Positions 44,700 to 55,753 of a stretch of 64,000 nucleotides of DNA are shown here, piece after piece. Each line of letters starts with the position of its first letter. Within the stretch, counting starts at the first letter, position 1. Location of the stretch: the NCBI RefSeq assembly GCF_043290135.1, contig NC_134710.1, positions 278,400,776 to 278,464,775 of the forward strand, given 5' to 3'. The notes beneath the pieces were generated by a model. It was not told the origin of the DNA and made no database searches. It saw nothing but the letters and a program-made list of their open reading frames with translations. The stretch comes from Rhipicephalus microplus. Lineage: Eukaryota > Arthropoda > Arachnida > Ixodida > Ixodidae. The position numbers and the translations under genes are program-made.

Positions 44700-46173
44700 T
44701 GCCACACAGGTCCCGTTAATTAGAAAGGCGATCGCCGGGCTAATTCCAAGGGCCGAAGTATCGGCCCCCCGAACCGCACCACGAAAGCGTGGACAATTTC
44801 GAAGTGGTCCTTTTTGGCGCGCCAGCGGACGCCGGCTGTGGCCCAAAGAACAAGTCAGAGCCGAGAGTTGATAAACAAAACAAATATTATATTCTCAAAA
44901 ATGGCAGATCGAAAACAATACACAAGAATGGACATTCCACAATAGTTACATACAATACGTCACCAATCAAACAACGTACTACACAGTACAATCAGCCACA
45001 CTCAAAACAACGGACACATACAACGATACGCACTACATTGCAGTCGCATGCATTGAACAACCAAGACACTTAAAGACTAAAGAGATAGAAAACCTATCCA
45101 GTCCAAAGTTCTTGGAAAAAAAGTCTGGATGATACTCTTTCGAAAATCACTCACTCAAAGTCCAGCGTTGTTGTCATTCCGCGCCCTCGAAGTTTCTCTT
45201 CCAGAAAACCTCGCGTCTTCAATTGGCCACTCTCCAAGCTTCAAACTTCTTCGCCCGAACACGTCGGCTTAACACACGCAGCTGTCGCCACGCGTCTTCT
45301 CTCGATAGCGGTAAACACACACTCTTGCCTGTAGCTCCAGTCGTCACCCCTCAGGTGGAAATCGTCTTCTTCTCCCGCTTCGTCTCTACGGACAAAACCT
45401 TCGCCGACTACACGGTGGTATACCCTACGCGCTCTGGCGCTAACTTCCGTCTTCTCCTGATCTCTCATCTCCGCTGCTCGCTTAAATACCTTCCGCGCGA
45501 CATTTCAGAAGGTTCTCGTCATTTCGTCGGCGCGATACGCAGCGAATGCTGGGGAGAGGCGCGAGACTGCACGAGGGCCGTCCCCGACCGATGACTCAAC
45601 CCGGCCGAACAGGGTGGTGGTAGTGATTACAATGAAGAGGAAAAAGGCACCTAATTTCTGTCTGCCTTCAGGCGACACCGCGCAGTGCCTTATAGGGGTG
45701 GGGGGAAGGAGGGATAAAAAGAATAGAAGGAAAATAGAAGCAGAAGAAGACAGCCAACGAGAGGAAAAAGAAGGAGATAGGAAAGTGGGGATCCGGTCGA
45801 AGCAGTCCAAGGGCGGGGTGGCACAATGCGAGAGCTGCACGGCGTCAGGAGACCGCGGAGGGCGAACCAGTCGGCGGGAGCTACGCTGAAGTCGGAGATC
45901 GCGAGGGCACAACCGTCCAGCTTGAAATCCTGCGAGCGAATCTCCGGCCGAACACACCCCTTTCCTTCTAGAACGTTCCAGTGCTTGCCCGGCCGCCGCT
46001 GTGGGGTGAGGAGGTTCATCGGCGAAGCCACGCTTCCGAGGGGAGAGCGTCGCGCGCCCGGGGAGCCTTTAGATGTTTGTTTTCTTTTTTTTCCGTTGAC
46101 CTCGCGGCGTCATTCCGGCGCGTTATCGCAAGAATTTGGCGGCGCGCCCATTTTGAGCGCTCGTTCTGTGACA
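44700..46173 (-). repeat. 5' LTR (right)
   Basis: 1474 bp, the partner of 40512-41996, with the same termini and internal order. Transcription of the element would start here on the minus strand. Confidence 0.93.
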
Positions 46174-46178
46174 GTCGC

Positions 46179-46789
46179 CTACCCGATTTGTGTGAAATGC
46201 TGGAGTGTTCTACCGCGGCGTCAGAAACCCTAATGGGGCTTCACGTGAGAGCACCGCTGATAGCAACATTTTCAACACAAACGTCAGAAAGTCTAAATGA
46301 ACTTTTTTTTAGTTTTCTCCGTCATGTAAAAAAAAAAAAACCAGCGCAAAGGGGACACACAAAAGAAGGGGGATGCAGGTTGTCCTGTGTCTTCTTTTCG
46401 TGTGTGTCGTCTTTCGCACTGGGTTTTTACATCATGGAGCTTAACCGACTCGTCTGCTGCTGTACATTTTTTTTGATGGAGCACTCACTGACGTGGCCCA
46501 TGCAATGGCGTAACCAGGGGATGGCGCGGAGGGACTGTACAGGGCCTGTGCCCTACTCCCAAACAGTTTCCCCATGCAGAAAGAAAAAATTACCATTTCA
46601 TGGGTCCACTCCTCGCTTGCACTGTTAGGGACAATATATCTCTGTGATAATATGTTTTCCACCTCTTTTCGTTCTAGCTTTCATGAGCGATACAGTTTGA
46701 TCTTGTGGAGGAAGAAAAAAGCGCCGCGGCACTCACGTGACACGTGCTTGTGGACGTCATCGCATTGTTGGTCCCTGAGCCCACATAGA
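46179..46789. other. No gene; imperfect inverted repeat at 46341-46423
   Basis: The arms 'ccagcgcaaaggggacacac' (46341 on) and 'gtgtgtcgtctttcgcactg' (46402 on) are imperfect inverted copies, with ~18 bases between the inner ends. The texture is similar to the fold-back at 22161. The rest has no recognisable feature. Confidence 0.5.
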
Positions 46790-48190
46790 AAACATGGCTG
46801 CTAAAGGAGCACGTGCCGTAGAGATGCTGCGCAGGCTCAGTAATTATTGTGCCGGTTTGCGTAGAGACGTGCTCGTCATGATATATTGCATGTACATTCG
46901 ACCGATATTCGAATTTGGCTGTGTTTTCTTTTCTGGTGTTCCGGCTTACAAAGTTCGACCACTGATTCTGTTAGAACGCTAATCTTTACGCATATGCCTA
47001 GGGCTAACTAAATATTTTGCGAACAATATTCTATACGAAGAATCCCGCCTACCTTCTTTTCTCAATATATTTCATATTCTAACAGTACGAACATTCCTTA
47101 AAATCTATGCATCACCTCAGAGGAGGTCACAGTATGTGTTCATTAACCAGCATACCTCATTTTTCAATCACCAATGGTCTAAATTACGGTGCTTTCAAGT
47201 AATATTTACACAGAAACTTTTGGACTCCTTCAGAGTTAACCTTTGGGAAATACTTGCATTCAACACTGTAGATGCAATTAAAATTGAATTTGATTATATA
47301 TATCCCAAAAATGCCAAATTCACGATATCAGTATACCAATGGCATTTCGGAAGATCATTTGGCCAATCTAGCAACATCCATTGTGGTAGCGACTGACGTT
47401 TCTGTTTATGAAGAGAAGGCTGGCGTAAGAATCGTATCATCCTCTCTTGAAAGACTTTCTCAATTGGATCACCCGACTGTACCCCCTTTTACCAAGCTGA
47501 GCAACTGGCAATAGTCCTAGCATTGCGTAAAGTGCCCCAATATCTATCAGCGGTAATTGTTCTAACAGACTATCTCTCGGTCTGTACTGCCTTAAGCTCA
47601 CCAACTTTTTCGCGTATCTTAGAAACTTTCTACTCGCTCATTCCTAGACATGTTCGACTCGGTCGACTAGTTTGGGTACCAGGCCATAGAAGTTTAGCTC
47701 TCAATGAGCATGCAGATGAACTAGCTGTATTTTCCTTTGAATACACTGTTTTACCAATCTTGCCTGCTTCAGAAGATATCATAGCAGCACGCTTTGAAAA
47801 ACGCACAACGGCCAGTAACTTCAAAAATTCTACTTTGTTTTTATCAGACTATCCGCAGCTAAAAATCCCTTGGAAGAACAAGTGGTGTTCATCCAGAATG
47901 GAAGAAATAGTAATTACAAGGCTGCGTTTTCGGGTCCCTTGATTGAACTTTTACCTTCACAAGCTCGGGTCTGGCATAGTCGCCTTTGTGCCTTTATTGT
48001 TAATGAGAATGAATTTTCGGAGCACTTCTTTCCATTATGCAGAAGATTCAAAAGTAAAAGAAAAATCTACAAGAAGAACCCCTACAAAAGTTGGACCTAA
48101 ACTTGACACTTCGGGTGATTGTTTCATTTGGTGCCGTCGCATTTGGTTTCAGCTAGAGGAGCGTTTTTACCGATGCTACAAATTTCTTAC
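46790..48190 (+). pseudogene. LINE-D remnant: post-RT region and RNase H
   Basis: Plus-strand frames give 'LRRLSNYCAGLRRDVLVMIY' and 'YIRPIFEFGCVFFSG' (46821-46982), the segment that follows reverse transcriptase in Jockey/CR1-type LINEs. Then come RNase H pieces: 'VVATDVSVYEEKAGVRIVSS' (first Asp), 'VIVLTDYLSVCTALS' (third Asp block) and 'RLVWVPGHRSLALNEHADEL' (last block). At least two frameshifts and several stops occur. The 3' end lies before ~48200, without a clear tail. It is older than LINE-B and LINE-C. Confidence 0.78.
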
Positions 48191-48440
48191 GGGAATCTAA
48201 AAAAATGGAATGCTAAACATAGATGAATTCAGTTTTTTATGTATAAATTTTTGTGTGTGTTTAACATGTTTTTCTGTTCAAGGTTTTTGTTGTTTGTTAG
48301 TTTAGAAATCTGACACCTTTATATTATTATCTTTATTAACTATTTATTCCTACCCTCCCTCTAAAGAAGTCAGTTATTTTAAAAAGCAAGGCACCGTCCC
48401 ATTCATGGCCTACCTCCTAGGTGGGTTGCGCCAAGGTGTT
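48191..48440. other. Spacer
   Basis: AT-rich sequence between the LINE-D remnant and the (GACC)n array. Nothing recognised. Confidence 0.4.
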
Positions 48441-48536
48441 GACCGATCGACCGACCGACCGACCGACCGACCGACCGACCGACCGACCGACCGACCGACC
48501 GACCGACTGACTGACCGAGCGACCGACCAACCAACC
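48441..48536. repeat. (GACC)n microsatellite at the start of duplicated unit, copy 1
   Basis: About 24 GACC units with a few GACT/GATC variants. It encodes a false Asp-Arg-Pro-Thr repeat at the start of the following frame. Confidence 0.95.
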
Positions 48537-49109
48537 ATTTTTCACAAGGTTGAAACGGATAGAACGTCCAACATCCGCTCGAGGCAGGCTGCGCTACTTC
48601 CTTGCGTCAAGAGAACTCGACACCGCTCGAGGTCTTGGAGAAGTCTAAAGCAGAGCCTGGCCCGTTCGGTCAAAGCATATGGAAAGGCCGAAGATGACGT
48701 GACAGAACATGGAGGGAGGAACGCCGTACACAGGGCCAGGACGAAAGCCTCAAGTGCTGGGGTCCTAGCCGGTGAATATGCAAGGAAAACAACCACAAAG
48801 CAGGCCGCAAACAATGATGACGCAGGGAGGGGCAATGGAGCTGCAGCCCGTCCGCAGCATCAAGGCCATCCCGACTTGAATGCTCGTTCGTCCATGGTTA
48901 AGAAGACAGATTTCGAATTCACCGCTCAACAGCCTAAGGGAACTGCAGTTAGTGGGCGAAAGAAGCCTGCTGTTATCACAATTCTGCGGAAAATCAAGGC
49001 GGTCCTCAACACGACTTTCAAGGAGACCTCTCCTATGTCAACCAAGACACCCGATTCGCCATGTCCGCTGACTCAACAGTGTGGTAAGAGACTAATTGTC
49101 ACAACCTAA
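48528..49109 (+). CDS. Hypothetical ORF-A, copy 1
   Basis: An open frame of ~190 codons downstream of the microsatellite, rich in Lys, Arg, Thr and Ala ('SLARSVKAYGKAEDDVTEHG', 'KTDFEFTAQQPKGTAVSGRK'). It has no ATG close to its start, and the frame simply extends through the GACC repeats. Copy 2 has a stop at the serine after 'TSNIR'. Substitutions between the copies are mostly amino-acid changing, which argues against selection on this frame. No family is recognised. A 'gtaaga' sits at 49083-49088 near the end, but no compatible acceptor phase was found. Confidence 0.2.
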   Translation, partial: QPTIFHKVETDRTSNIRSRQAALLPCVKRTRHRSRSWRSLKQSLARSVKAYGKAEDDVTEHGGRNAVHRARTKASSAGVLAGEYARKTTTKQAANNDDAGRGNGAAARPQHQGHPDLNARSSMVKKTDFEFTAQQPKGTAVSGRKKPAVITILRKIKAVLNTTFKETSPMSTKTPDSPCPLTQQCGKRLIVTT

Positions 49110-49918
49110 AGAGCCGATCGGGAAAAGGAGAGATTGATGTGCGTGCGGATCGAGCGAAGATCTCGAGCGACGGGGATCTCTTGGCGAGCTGCAGGGAAAC
49201 GCATCGGGCAGCGAAACAGCGGGACACGAGCCGACGTTTTGATCCGACGCTGGCGGTCCGGTGCCCATCCGGGCTTTCGCGATTCTGAGGACTACAAGGC
49301 TGGGCATCGCCCCACCTGCCCCCGGCGGAGATTCTCCAGTGACGTTCCTAGCGAGTGGCTGGCATTTTCCCTGACGTTGGCCTGTCGCGGTCCGAGTTGC
49401 CATTCTTGGCTGGTACCCATCAAGCCACCCTTCGTGGCACTGTTCATGTTGACGTCCCGGGTGCTGTACCAGTCGCCGATACTGCTGCACTAGGTTTCTC
49501 CCTGATTTGTGACATCTGAGCCGGACCACGTATAAGTCCAGATCCGGAGGAGGACCTCACCCCCGTCCTGGTGCCGAGTCCACGCGGCCCTCATCCAGCC
49601 CGCTGAGATCTTGACCACAACGCGTGCACCACCGACTTGGCTTCATGCACCGTTACCATCCGCCCCTTGTTCGGCGTACGTCGGACGAGAGCTTCAGCTT
49701 CACTCTAGGACAACACCCCGACTCAAGCATCGAGAATAACACCAGTGATGTGAGTGTGGAACGTGTTTATGTTAGTTACTTGTATGTGCATGTATATATG
49801 TCGTGTAGTGCAGTCCCGTGTCTGTGCTAATATGTATACATATAATGTCGTGTCTCTTCGTCTAGGGGTGTTTCCTTTGCCCGTCTGACTAACCTGCGCC
49901 CACATTTTCTCACAACAG

Positions 49919-50281
49919 GTAGGTCTGCAGGAGATTGCAGCAGGGGATGGGAACAAATCTGAGCCGACTGCCACTCAAACCGCACTAAAAGGACGTTTCG
50001 CCAGGCAGCCGCGATTGACCGTTGCGACCAGCGGAGCTCGCGGTACCTTGAAGAGCCGTGCCAAAAACCTGCTGTGCAAAGATCCATCTCTGGCACCTGA
50101 TGGTCCCGAGGAAAGGAATCCAACTGCCCTCGGCCAAACAGCGGCATCTACTAGCGGTGCCCGCAAGGCGACAAAATTCTTACGTAGACACACCTTGGGA
50201 GGCTGCTTTTACTTGCCCCCGGCAGTCGACGGGCTCAAGACCTCAAAAGACTCCAACAACGACGAGGACACCGTTCCATGA
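49919..50281 (+). CDS. Hypothetical ORF-B, copy 1
   Basis: A 120-codon open frame follows a splice-acceptor-like 'ttttctcacaacag' (49905-49918). It reads 'VGLQEIAAGDGNKSEPTATQ' to 'FLRRHTLGGCFYLPPAVDGL' and stops at TGA 50279-50281, with AATAAA at 50303-50308. No domain is recognised. Compared with copy 2 there are ~13 replaced residues against one or two silent changes, so constraint on the protein is not visible. It could be the 3' exon of a degenerate gene or chance. Confidence 0.2.
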   Translation, partial: VGLQEIAAGDGNKSEPTATQTALKGRFARQPRLTVATSGARGTLKSRAKNLLCKDPSLAPDGPEERNPTALGQTAASTSGARKATKFLRRHTLGGCFYLPPAVDGLKTSKDSNNDEDTVP

Positions 50282-52540
50282 AGCTTTTTTTCATTTTTCG
50301 GAATAAAGGTGTCTTCGCCACTGGAGCGGTAAAAAACAAATGTTGAATTACTAAAACGACGCGTCCATTTTAGGCAAACGTTCCTTGCCGCATCCCAAGC
50401 GTTAGCTCGTCTCTCGTGACCACAGATCGTTGTCTTCTTCCTTCTATATTATTCACATAGATCGTAAGTCTCGTTTTTAACACGTTCTAACCATACAACA
50501 CTAAAATGACCGCCTCTAGACAAAGCGCTTTGAGCATCAAAGACGATGATGACATGTCAGTCTATAATTAGTGTGGCGATCGATTCCTTTTTGACTGCGT
50601 TACAAATTTAAAATTTCCTCATATCAACCAGCTGTTTCATGGCCAATTCTCAATAGGGGGTAAGAGCCAAAAGTCAAAGAATAATCAAGTAAGGAGGGCA
50701 GTTATTGTCGAGGTGAATTTGAGAAAGCTCGGCATGAACACCAGGGTTCATCCCACAACGACCGCTGTCGATGTGGTCAGCTGAAGTTTGGGAGCAGTGG
50801 ACGCCTTCGCTTCGGCGCGCTCAGCCAGCTAATCACCATCAAGTTTTTCCCCTGCCGCTGATGTTTTCAGATCAACATTCACCAGGAATTACAACCATAA
50901 TTTTACCTATTGTAGATTATTTGAACTGGTGTGGGCAGGTTATAAACAGGTGATGCTTTTTCGAATATTCTAATACCAGTACACAAGAAGTGTTTAATCA
51001 CCAATAGATTTGGTATTCTTGTTAACCTAATGAAGTGCCTCAAATAGGTATCTATGTTCTTCAAGCCTTTTATTCAGACTTAAATAGGTTGTCCTCGTGC
51101 ACCATGGCTTAGTTGTCACCACATCCTAGCCAAGATAAATTGAAGCTGGAACAAAGATATTTTAGTGCTGGCAATGGTGAAGCAGCCTGAGCAGTTGACA
51201 TTGTTAGCACACATTCATAGTAAAAAACAGCATGAAAACACCAAAAAAGAGACAGCAATCTGTCATGTTTCATATATCTCTTCTTTGGTGTTTTCTCGTG
51301 GTAATTTACTTTGAATTTGGAGAAGCCGCCTGCGAGCTATGTTACCTGCCCCGCCGGTCCACTGATGCCTTATTCAGCACAAGCTACCCCTTTTAGCTAC
51401 CTCCTGTGATGAATAGAAGTTTAAATTTGAGCCCATTTTTTTTCTCTGACACCATACTAAACACAATATTATCAAGAAAAGTATGATTAATGTTATTAGA
51501 ACTAACTGTATTGTAAGCGTGAATAAAAATTTACGAAACAATTATTCGCCGCTGGCAAGGACCAAACCTGTGACCATTGAATAAAGCGTCCGATGCTAAC
51601 TAGATACAGCAAGACCCATCTGATGCGCAATATGGCTTTGGGCGCTTCTTGTCTGGAGGTAAACAATGATTAGGAGCCAGGAACGACCAAAGTGGTAATT
51701 TCGAAACTGAGAACTAGAAAAATAGAACAGTTTCGTTGCCGTCCGTTAACATTACACCCGTAAAGCGCCACTGTTTTTTTCGATTCGTCTGGGGCAGGGA
51801 TCCCAAACACGCGGCCCGTGGACACTTCGCTAGTGGCCTGATTCTTCACCCGAGATAAGCTGCAGAAACATTCATGAATGGTTTTCGCATCATTTTTCCT
51901 CTAATTCACTTATTATCGTCTTGTTCGGGTAAGCTACAGAGACAAGACTGATCCCAAGCAAGCCTTTTCTTAGTGGTTATGGGATAACTATGTGTGAAAA
52001 TGTCGCCGTTTGTCAATAGGTTTCATATCAGGAATGTAGTAATTGTGGAGATCAGTGTCGACATCTTTCTAGAAATATGACGAGAACCACATATCAAACA
52101 TGAAAAAGAATGGCCTGTTCATGATTACTTTTTTAAGTGCTGCAGAGCATAAGATATTTTATGCTTCGTATTTCACATTTCAGAGTTTAGAAACTGTTAG
52201 AGAACGTGGGAACTTTTTGCTACAAAGCGTTTACGAAATACCTTGTCGAAAGCGAAGTGTCTGCAGATCTTGGCGTGAGTCCTTAAATTCCTTAATTCGT
52301 TGTACTAATTGTGAATTATATACATGGACAGCTACGTGACAGTGCGTGTTATTCAGTTCTCGCTATTCGCAAATTAACATCAGCTCCTTCTGAAATTGAA
52401 CTCATAAAAAACACTCACCAGTATCCCTAAAAGACGGGTCATCACACGTTAAGTCAATTTGTCCAGACAACACAAAAAACTTCAAGATGCTGAAGATTGA
52501 GTACTCGTGTTCAATGTAAGCCTTCGCAAATTTGCAGTAT
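50282..52540. other. 3' part of duplicated unit, no supported gene
   Basis: About 2.2 kb, AT-rich. The frame 52100-52339 starts with ATG and is conserved in length in copy 2, but nine of its eleven changed codons are replacements, so it behaves as noncoding. Confidence 0.45.
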
Positions 52541-52776
52541 TTGATTGATATGGGGGGCTTAACGTGCCAAAACCACCATATGATTACGAGAAACGCCGTA
52601 GCGCAGGGTTCCGGAAATTTAGACTACCTGGGGTTCTTTAACGTGCACCCATATCTGAGCACACTGGCCTACATTTCCGCCTCCATCGAAAACACGGCCG
52701 CCGCAGCTGAGAATCCATCCCGCACCCCGCGGATCAGCAGCCGAGTACCTTAGCAACTAGACCACCACGGCGGGGC
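52541..52776 (-). repeat. Ruka SINE, full length, at end of copy 1
   Basis: It starts 'ttgattgatatggggggctt' (tail), passes through 'ggggttctttaacgtgcacc' and ends with the tRNA-like head ('tagcaactagaccaccacgg'). A possible 6-bp target duplication 'cagtat' flanks it (52535-52540, 52780-52785). Copy 2 holds the same insertion, so it predates the duplication. Confidence 0.93.
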
Positions 52777-53011
52777 ACCCAGTATGTTCTAGTACATGTT
52801 TACGCACCCCAGCTAAGACTGTGGCGTCACCTATCTGGCAGTTAGTAGGTTAAACAACTGTTAAAAGGAAAACGAAACAAGAATGTTTGCCTTTGTCACC
52901 ATTCGAAACAATGTTACAAGCTTATTTTAATAATATTGAAGTCAATAAATATGAACCATGCATAAAATGTGAAAAAAAATTTATGTTGCCGATTTGTTCT
53001 AATAGATCTTC
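52777..53011. other. Spacer
   Basis: AT-rich, nothing recognised. Confidence 0.4.
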
Positions 53012-53194
53012 TAGTTAGGCCTATTTCCGATGGAGGCGGAAACATTGTAGGTCCGTGTGCTCAGATTCGGGCGCACGTTAAAGAACCCCAGGTGGTCAAA
53101 ATTTCCGGAGCCTTCCACTACGGCGTCTCTCATAATCATATGGTGGTTTTGGGACGTTAAACCCCACATATCAATCAATTATTAGTTAGGCCTA
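53012..53194 (+). repeat. Ruka SINE, 5'-truncated, with 12-bp target duplication
   Basis: The body 53024-53182 ('ttccgatggaggcggaaaca' to 'catatcaatcaatt') lacks the tRNA head. The perfect duplication 'tagttaggccta' (53012-53023, 53183-53194) shows the truncated form itself was inserted, as in LINE-type 5' truncation. Confidence 0.95.
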
Positions 53195-53221
53195 GGAACG
53201 TGTCCTAGATAGAAAGCCTGC

Positions 53222-53290
53222 CCCGCAGCCTTCTACTACGGCATCTCTCATAATCGCCATGTTTTGAGCGTTAAAACCCACAAATCATCT
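53222..53290 (+). repeat. Degenerate Ruka 3' fragment
   Basis: 'ttctactacggcatctctca' and 'gagcgttaaaacccacaaat' correspond to the last ~65 bases of the Ruka body. Confidence 0.6.
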
Positions 53291-53544
53291 CTCAAGATGA
53301 GAAGCTATCCCAAAAATTACGCAAACTAGTCCTTAATACTCGGTCACCGAAGCTAACTAGAGGCAATTGACTGAAGCCACTTTAAGCAGTCATTTGCTGT
53401 GAACGAAGCGAATCAACAACTACGGCAAAATTATCTCGAAGCGGGCGTCCGAAAGCGTTGTCATTTAACGCACACTACAAGGCACCGGCCAGTCTGCAGG
53501 GTTAAGAACCATGAATAATTCGATTAATTCCACAGTCACTTCTT
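53291..53544. other. Spacer
   Basis: Nothing recognised between the Ruka fragment and the Penelope-like remnant. Confidence 0.4.
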
Positions 53545-53880
53545 TACTTGCTACTTTCCTCTTACATGTCGGCGGCCATACGTGGGCAGAAGGGCCGATG
53601 CATTAATGTGCGCTTAAGAGAGCACAATACTTCGCTCAAAAATCCGAACGCTTCGCGTCTGGCATCGCACTGTAGCACGTGTGGCTGCTCACCTGTTTTT
53701 GCCGATACAAAAACTTCGTCGAAGCACACTTTACAGATAACCAGGGAAGCGATAGAGGATTTTCATGTTAACCGAATGGATGAAGCATGCGTCCCGTTAG
53801 GCATCGATATATCTCACAGAAGAAGAGTTCGCATATCTGCTCAGTGCACGTGCCGTAAAGAGTTACGCTATGAAACTTTT
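53545..53880 (+). pseudogene. Penelope-like element C-terminal GIY-YIG region, remnant
   Basis: The plus frame from 53548 reads 'IRGQKGRCINVRLREHNTSL', then 'SRLASHCSTCGCSPVF' and 'HTLQITREAIEDFHV'. The run 'G(Q)xGRCxNxRLREH' followed by a Cys-rich patch is the pattern of the GIY-YIG endonuclease at the C-terminus of Penelope-like retroelements. The 'YVG' part lies in another frame just upstream (near 53570), so a frameshift is present. The reverse transcriptase is absent. No Penelope terminal repeats were found. Confidence 0.65.
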
Positions 53881-54073
53881 TATATTTCTCTCCAACACTT
53901 CTGCGCAATGTTGATACGCTTCTTTTTTGTTTTTCATGATTTCTTCCCGTTATTGTGTCCTTCAAATAATGCACTCAGTTGTGAGTCAACGTTGGTCTCT
54001 TGCTGAGGACATTGTGGCTCAAAGTTTGTTTCCCGCAGCGATTAGCGGGGCGCAGCACGTTCTTTAGCGAGCT
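53881..54073. other. Spacer between Penelope and THAP remnants
   Basis: The Penelope frame continues open to 54006 but without recognisable motifs. Confidence 0.4.
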
Positions 54074-54590
54074 ATGCCGCAGTATCGGCAAATCCACTGC
54101 TTCACAACTGGGTGCCAAACAGGCTACGTGTTCGTGAAGGGCAAGCCAAAGCTGTCGTTGTTTAGCGTCCTGAAGGATCAGAATAGGCGTAGAAAAGGTT
54201 AGAAGAACCTGTACAGAGCGGAAAAACCTCTGGGAAACAGCAGTGCAGTGTGCGAGCTCCATTTCGAGCCACGCTCAGAGACTATGCGCACATTATCGAG
54301 GGAAAAGAAGAGTGGATATCCCGTGGGAGGCCCAATCTCCACGCTGATGCTGTGTTGACAATTCTTCCGAATCTACCGGCCCACCTAGGTAAGAATCCAA
54401 CGCAAGAAAGGTCCCTTCATAAGAGGCCTGATGCTTCAGACGGACAACCAGAGCCCGTATTCTGTCCCTCCGACAGTGCGGTATCCAGCCCGTTTGCTCA
54501 CACCGACGACGCTCTCGATGCAGACTGTGAAGAATGTCCACAAACGTCTCCATCGTCACCATCTAATGATGTATATATCTTTCATTAGAA
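54074..54590 (+). pseudogene. THAP-type zinc-finger protein, broken
   Basis: From the ATG at 54074: 'MPQYRQIHCFTTGCQTGY', then 'KPKLSLFSVLKDQNRRRKG' and a stop. In another frame 'SSAVCELHFEPR' completes the C2CH pattern (C-x4-C .. C-x2-H) of a THAP domain. After a further shift, 54262-54430 reads 'LRDYAHIIEGKEEWISRGRP' and 'LPNLPAHLGKNP', which matches the segment after the domain in THAP proteins I know from arthropods. Two frameshifts and a stop break the gene unless an intron removes them, and no good splice pair is visible. It may derive from a P-element-like transposase or a host THAP gene; the transposase catalytic part is not present. Confidence 0.65.
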
Positions 54591-55581
54591 CTTACAAGTG
54601 CAGTAACCATACTGGAGCAAGCGCAGTTTTCCTGGCCATGCTGGGGTCGTATACTGCAGGACCGCGTTGACCACAAATACCGAAGTGCTCTCGGGGAAAG
54701 CGGTAATGTTCTCAGAGTCCCAATGCGTCGCGTACTGCAAAATTCTTGCTAGAGACGTTTCGATGAAAGAAGGCCAGGTCCACAGCAAGATGGAAGTCGA
54801 GGCCGAGGATTTGGTCATGACTGTAGAAAGCCGTACATTTTGAAAAGTACATCATCCTTTTCAAGGAGGTGCTATATTGGAGCTAATGCGATGTGGTCTG
54901 AACAAATGTTTATAGGGCTCGTCAACATACGCAAAAAGCTCAAGTGCACCACAATCAAAAGCGTTAACTCGTCACACTAAACACGTAAAATCAGTAGGTT
55001 GCGTTGGCTGCCATCGATGGGTAACTCTCGCAAAATAGGCAAAAAAAAAGCTAACTGAGAGTAACATCCGTTGGTAGTACAGTGGCGCTGTAGTCAATAA
55101 AAGCAACTTCATTTTATATATTAACGAAACGCACATTGGCACGTTTACATGATACCAGCGGCGAGCAGCTTCTCCAAGTGAAGCTTCTTTTGAGGTTACC
55201 TGTGTCGCCACCTATTCTGTGCAACGCCAGCTGCGCCAGAGGAGCGCCCGAGTGAGCTTACTGCACTGTTCTAGTGCACTGTAACCACGCTAACATGGTA
55301 ACAATAAGTCTGAAAAAATAGCGTGCATACGGTAAGCGGTACGGGTCACGCACGGTACTGCACGTGCGTACTTCGATACTGCTATCATGTAAGCCCGTCA
55401 TCCCGCTAAGCCCGGTAAAATATTGTGCCATGAAGTACCTTGCGTCGTCTTTTCTGCAGCTGTCTTCACGCCTTCATGCATTACCAATGTGCTTGCATCA
55501 GTTTTCGAATAGACCTGCCTCGTCGTGTCCTGCGTGTATTCTTAACAGAACGATCTCACACAATCGCGAAGATCTCACAGA
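54591..55581. other. No supported gene
   Basis: Short frames on both strands (for example minus 54818-54585), no domain. Confidence 0.45.
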
Positions 55582-55695
55582 ACCGACCTACCGACTGACC
55601 GACCGACCAACCGGCCGACCGACCGACCGACCGACCGGCCGACCGACCGACCGACCGACCAACCGACCGACCGACCAACCGACCGACCGACCGAT
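55582..55695. repeat. (GACC)n microsatellite at the start of duplicated unit, copy 2
   Basis: GACC units with several CCGG/AACC interruptions. It is longer and less regular than at copy 1. Confidence 0.95.
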
Positions 55696-55753
55696 TAAAC
55701 AACCAACCATTGTTCACAAGGTTGAAGCGGATAGAACGTCAAACATCCGCTAG

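Larger units (their letters stand above)
40507..46178 (-). mobile_element. Ty3/gypsy-like LTR retrotransposon, gag-protease only
   Basis: The element is 40512-46173 (5662 bp), bracketed by the 5-bp duplication 'gtcgc' (40507-40511, 46174-46178). Two LTRs of ~1.48 kb begin and end with the canonical TG..CA. The coding strand is minus. The internal region (41997-44699, 2703 bp) holds gag and an aspartic protease but no reverse transcriptase, RNase H or integrase. It is therefore a deletion derivative that would need enzymes from another element. Confidence 0.93.
48537..52540 (+). repeat. 4.0-kb duplicated unit, copy 1
   Basis: Matches 55696-59712 along its whole length with only small indels. 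Over two ~400-base samples I count ~4-6% differences. It starts at the (GACC)n run and ends at a minus-strand Ruka present in both copies. Contents: ORF-A (to 49109), a middle segment, ORF-B (to 50281, followed by AATAAA at 50303) and ~2.2 kb without long frames except an 79-codon ATG frame (52100-52339). No reverse transcriptase, transposase or known domain is seen, so I cannot name the unit. Confidence 0.92.

Noticed and set aside
48441..48536. CRISPR-like or protein-coding repeat at the GACC tract
   Set aside because: There are no spacers. It is a pure tetranucleotide microsatellite in eukaryotic sequence.
48528..50308. A two-exon gene joining ORF-A and ORF-B through 'gtaaga' (49083) and the acceptor at 49918
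   Set aside because: The reading phases do not match for the donor and acceptor pairs I tried, and substitutions between the two copies show no protein constraint.
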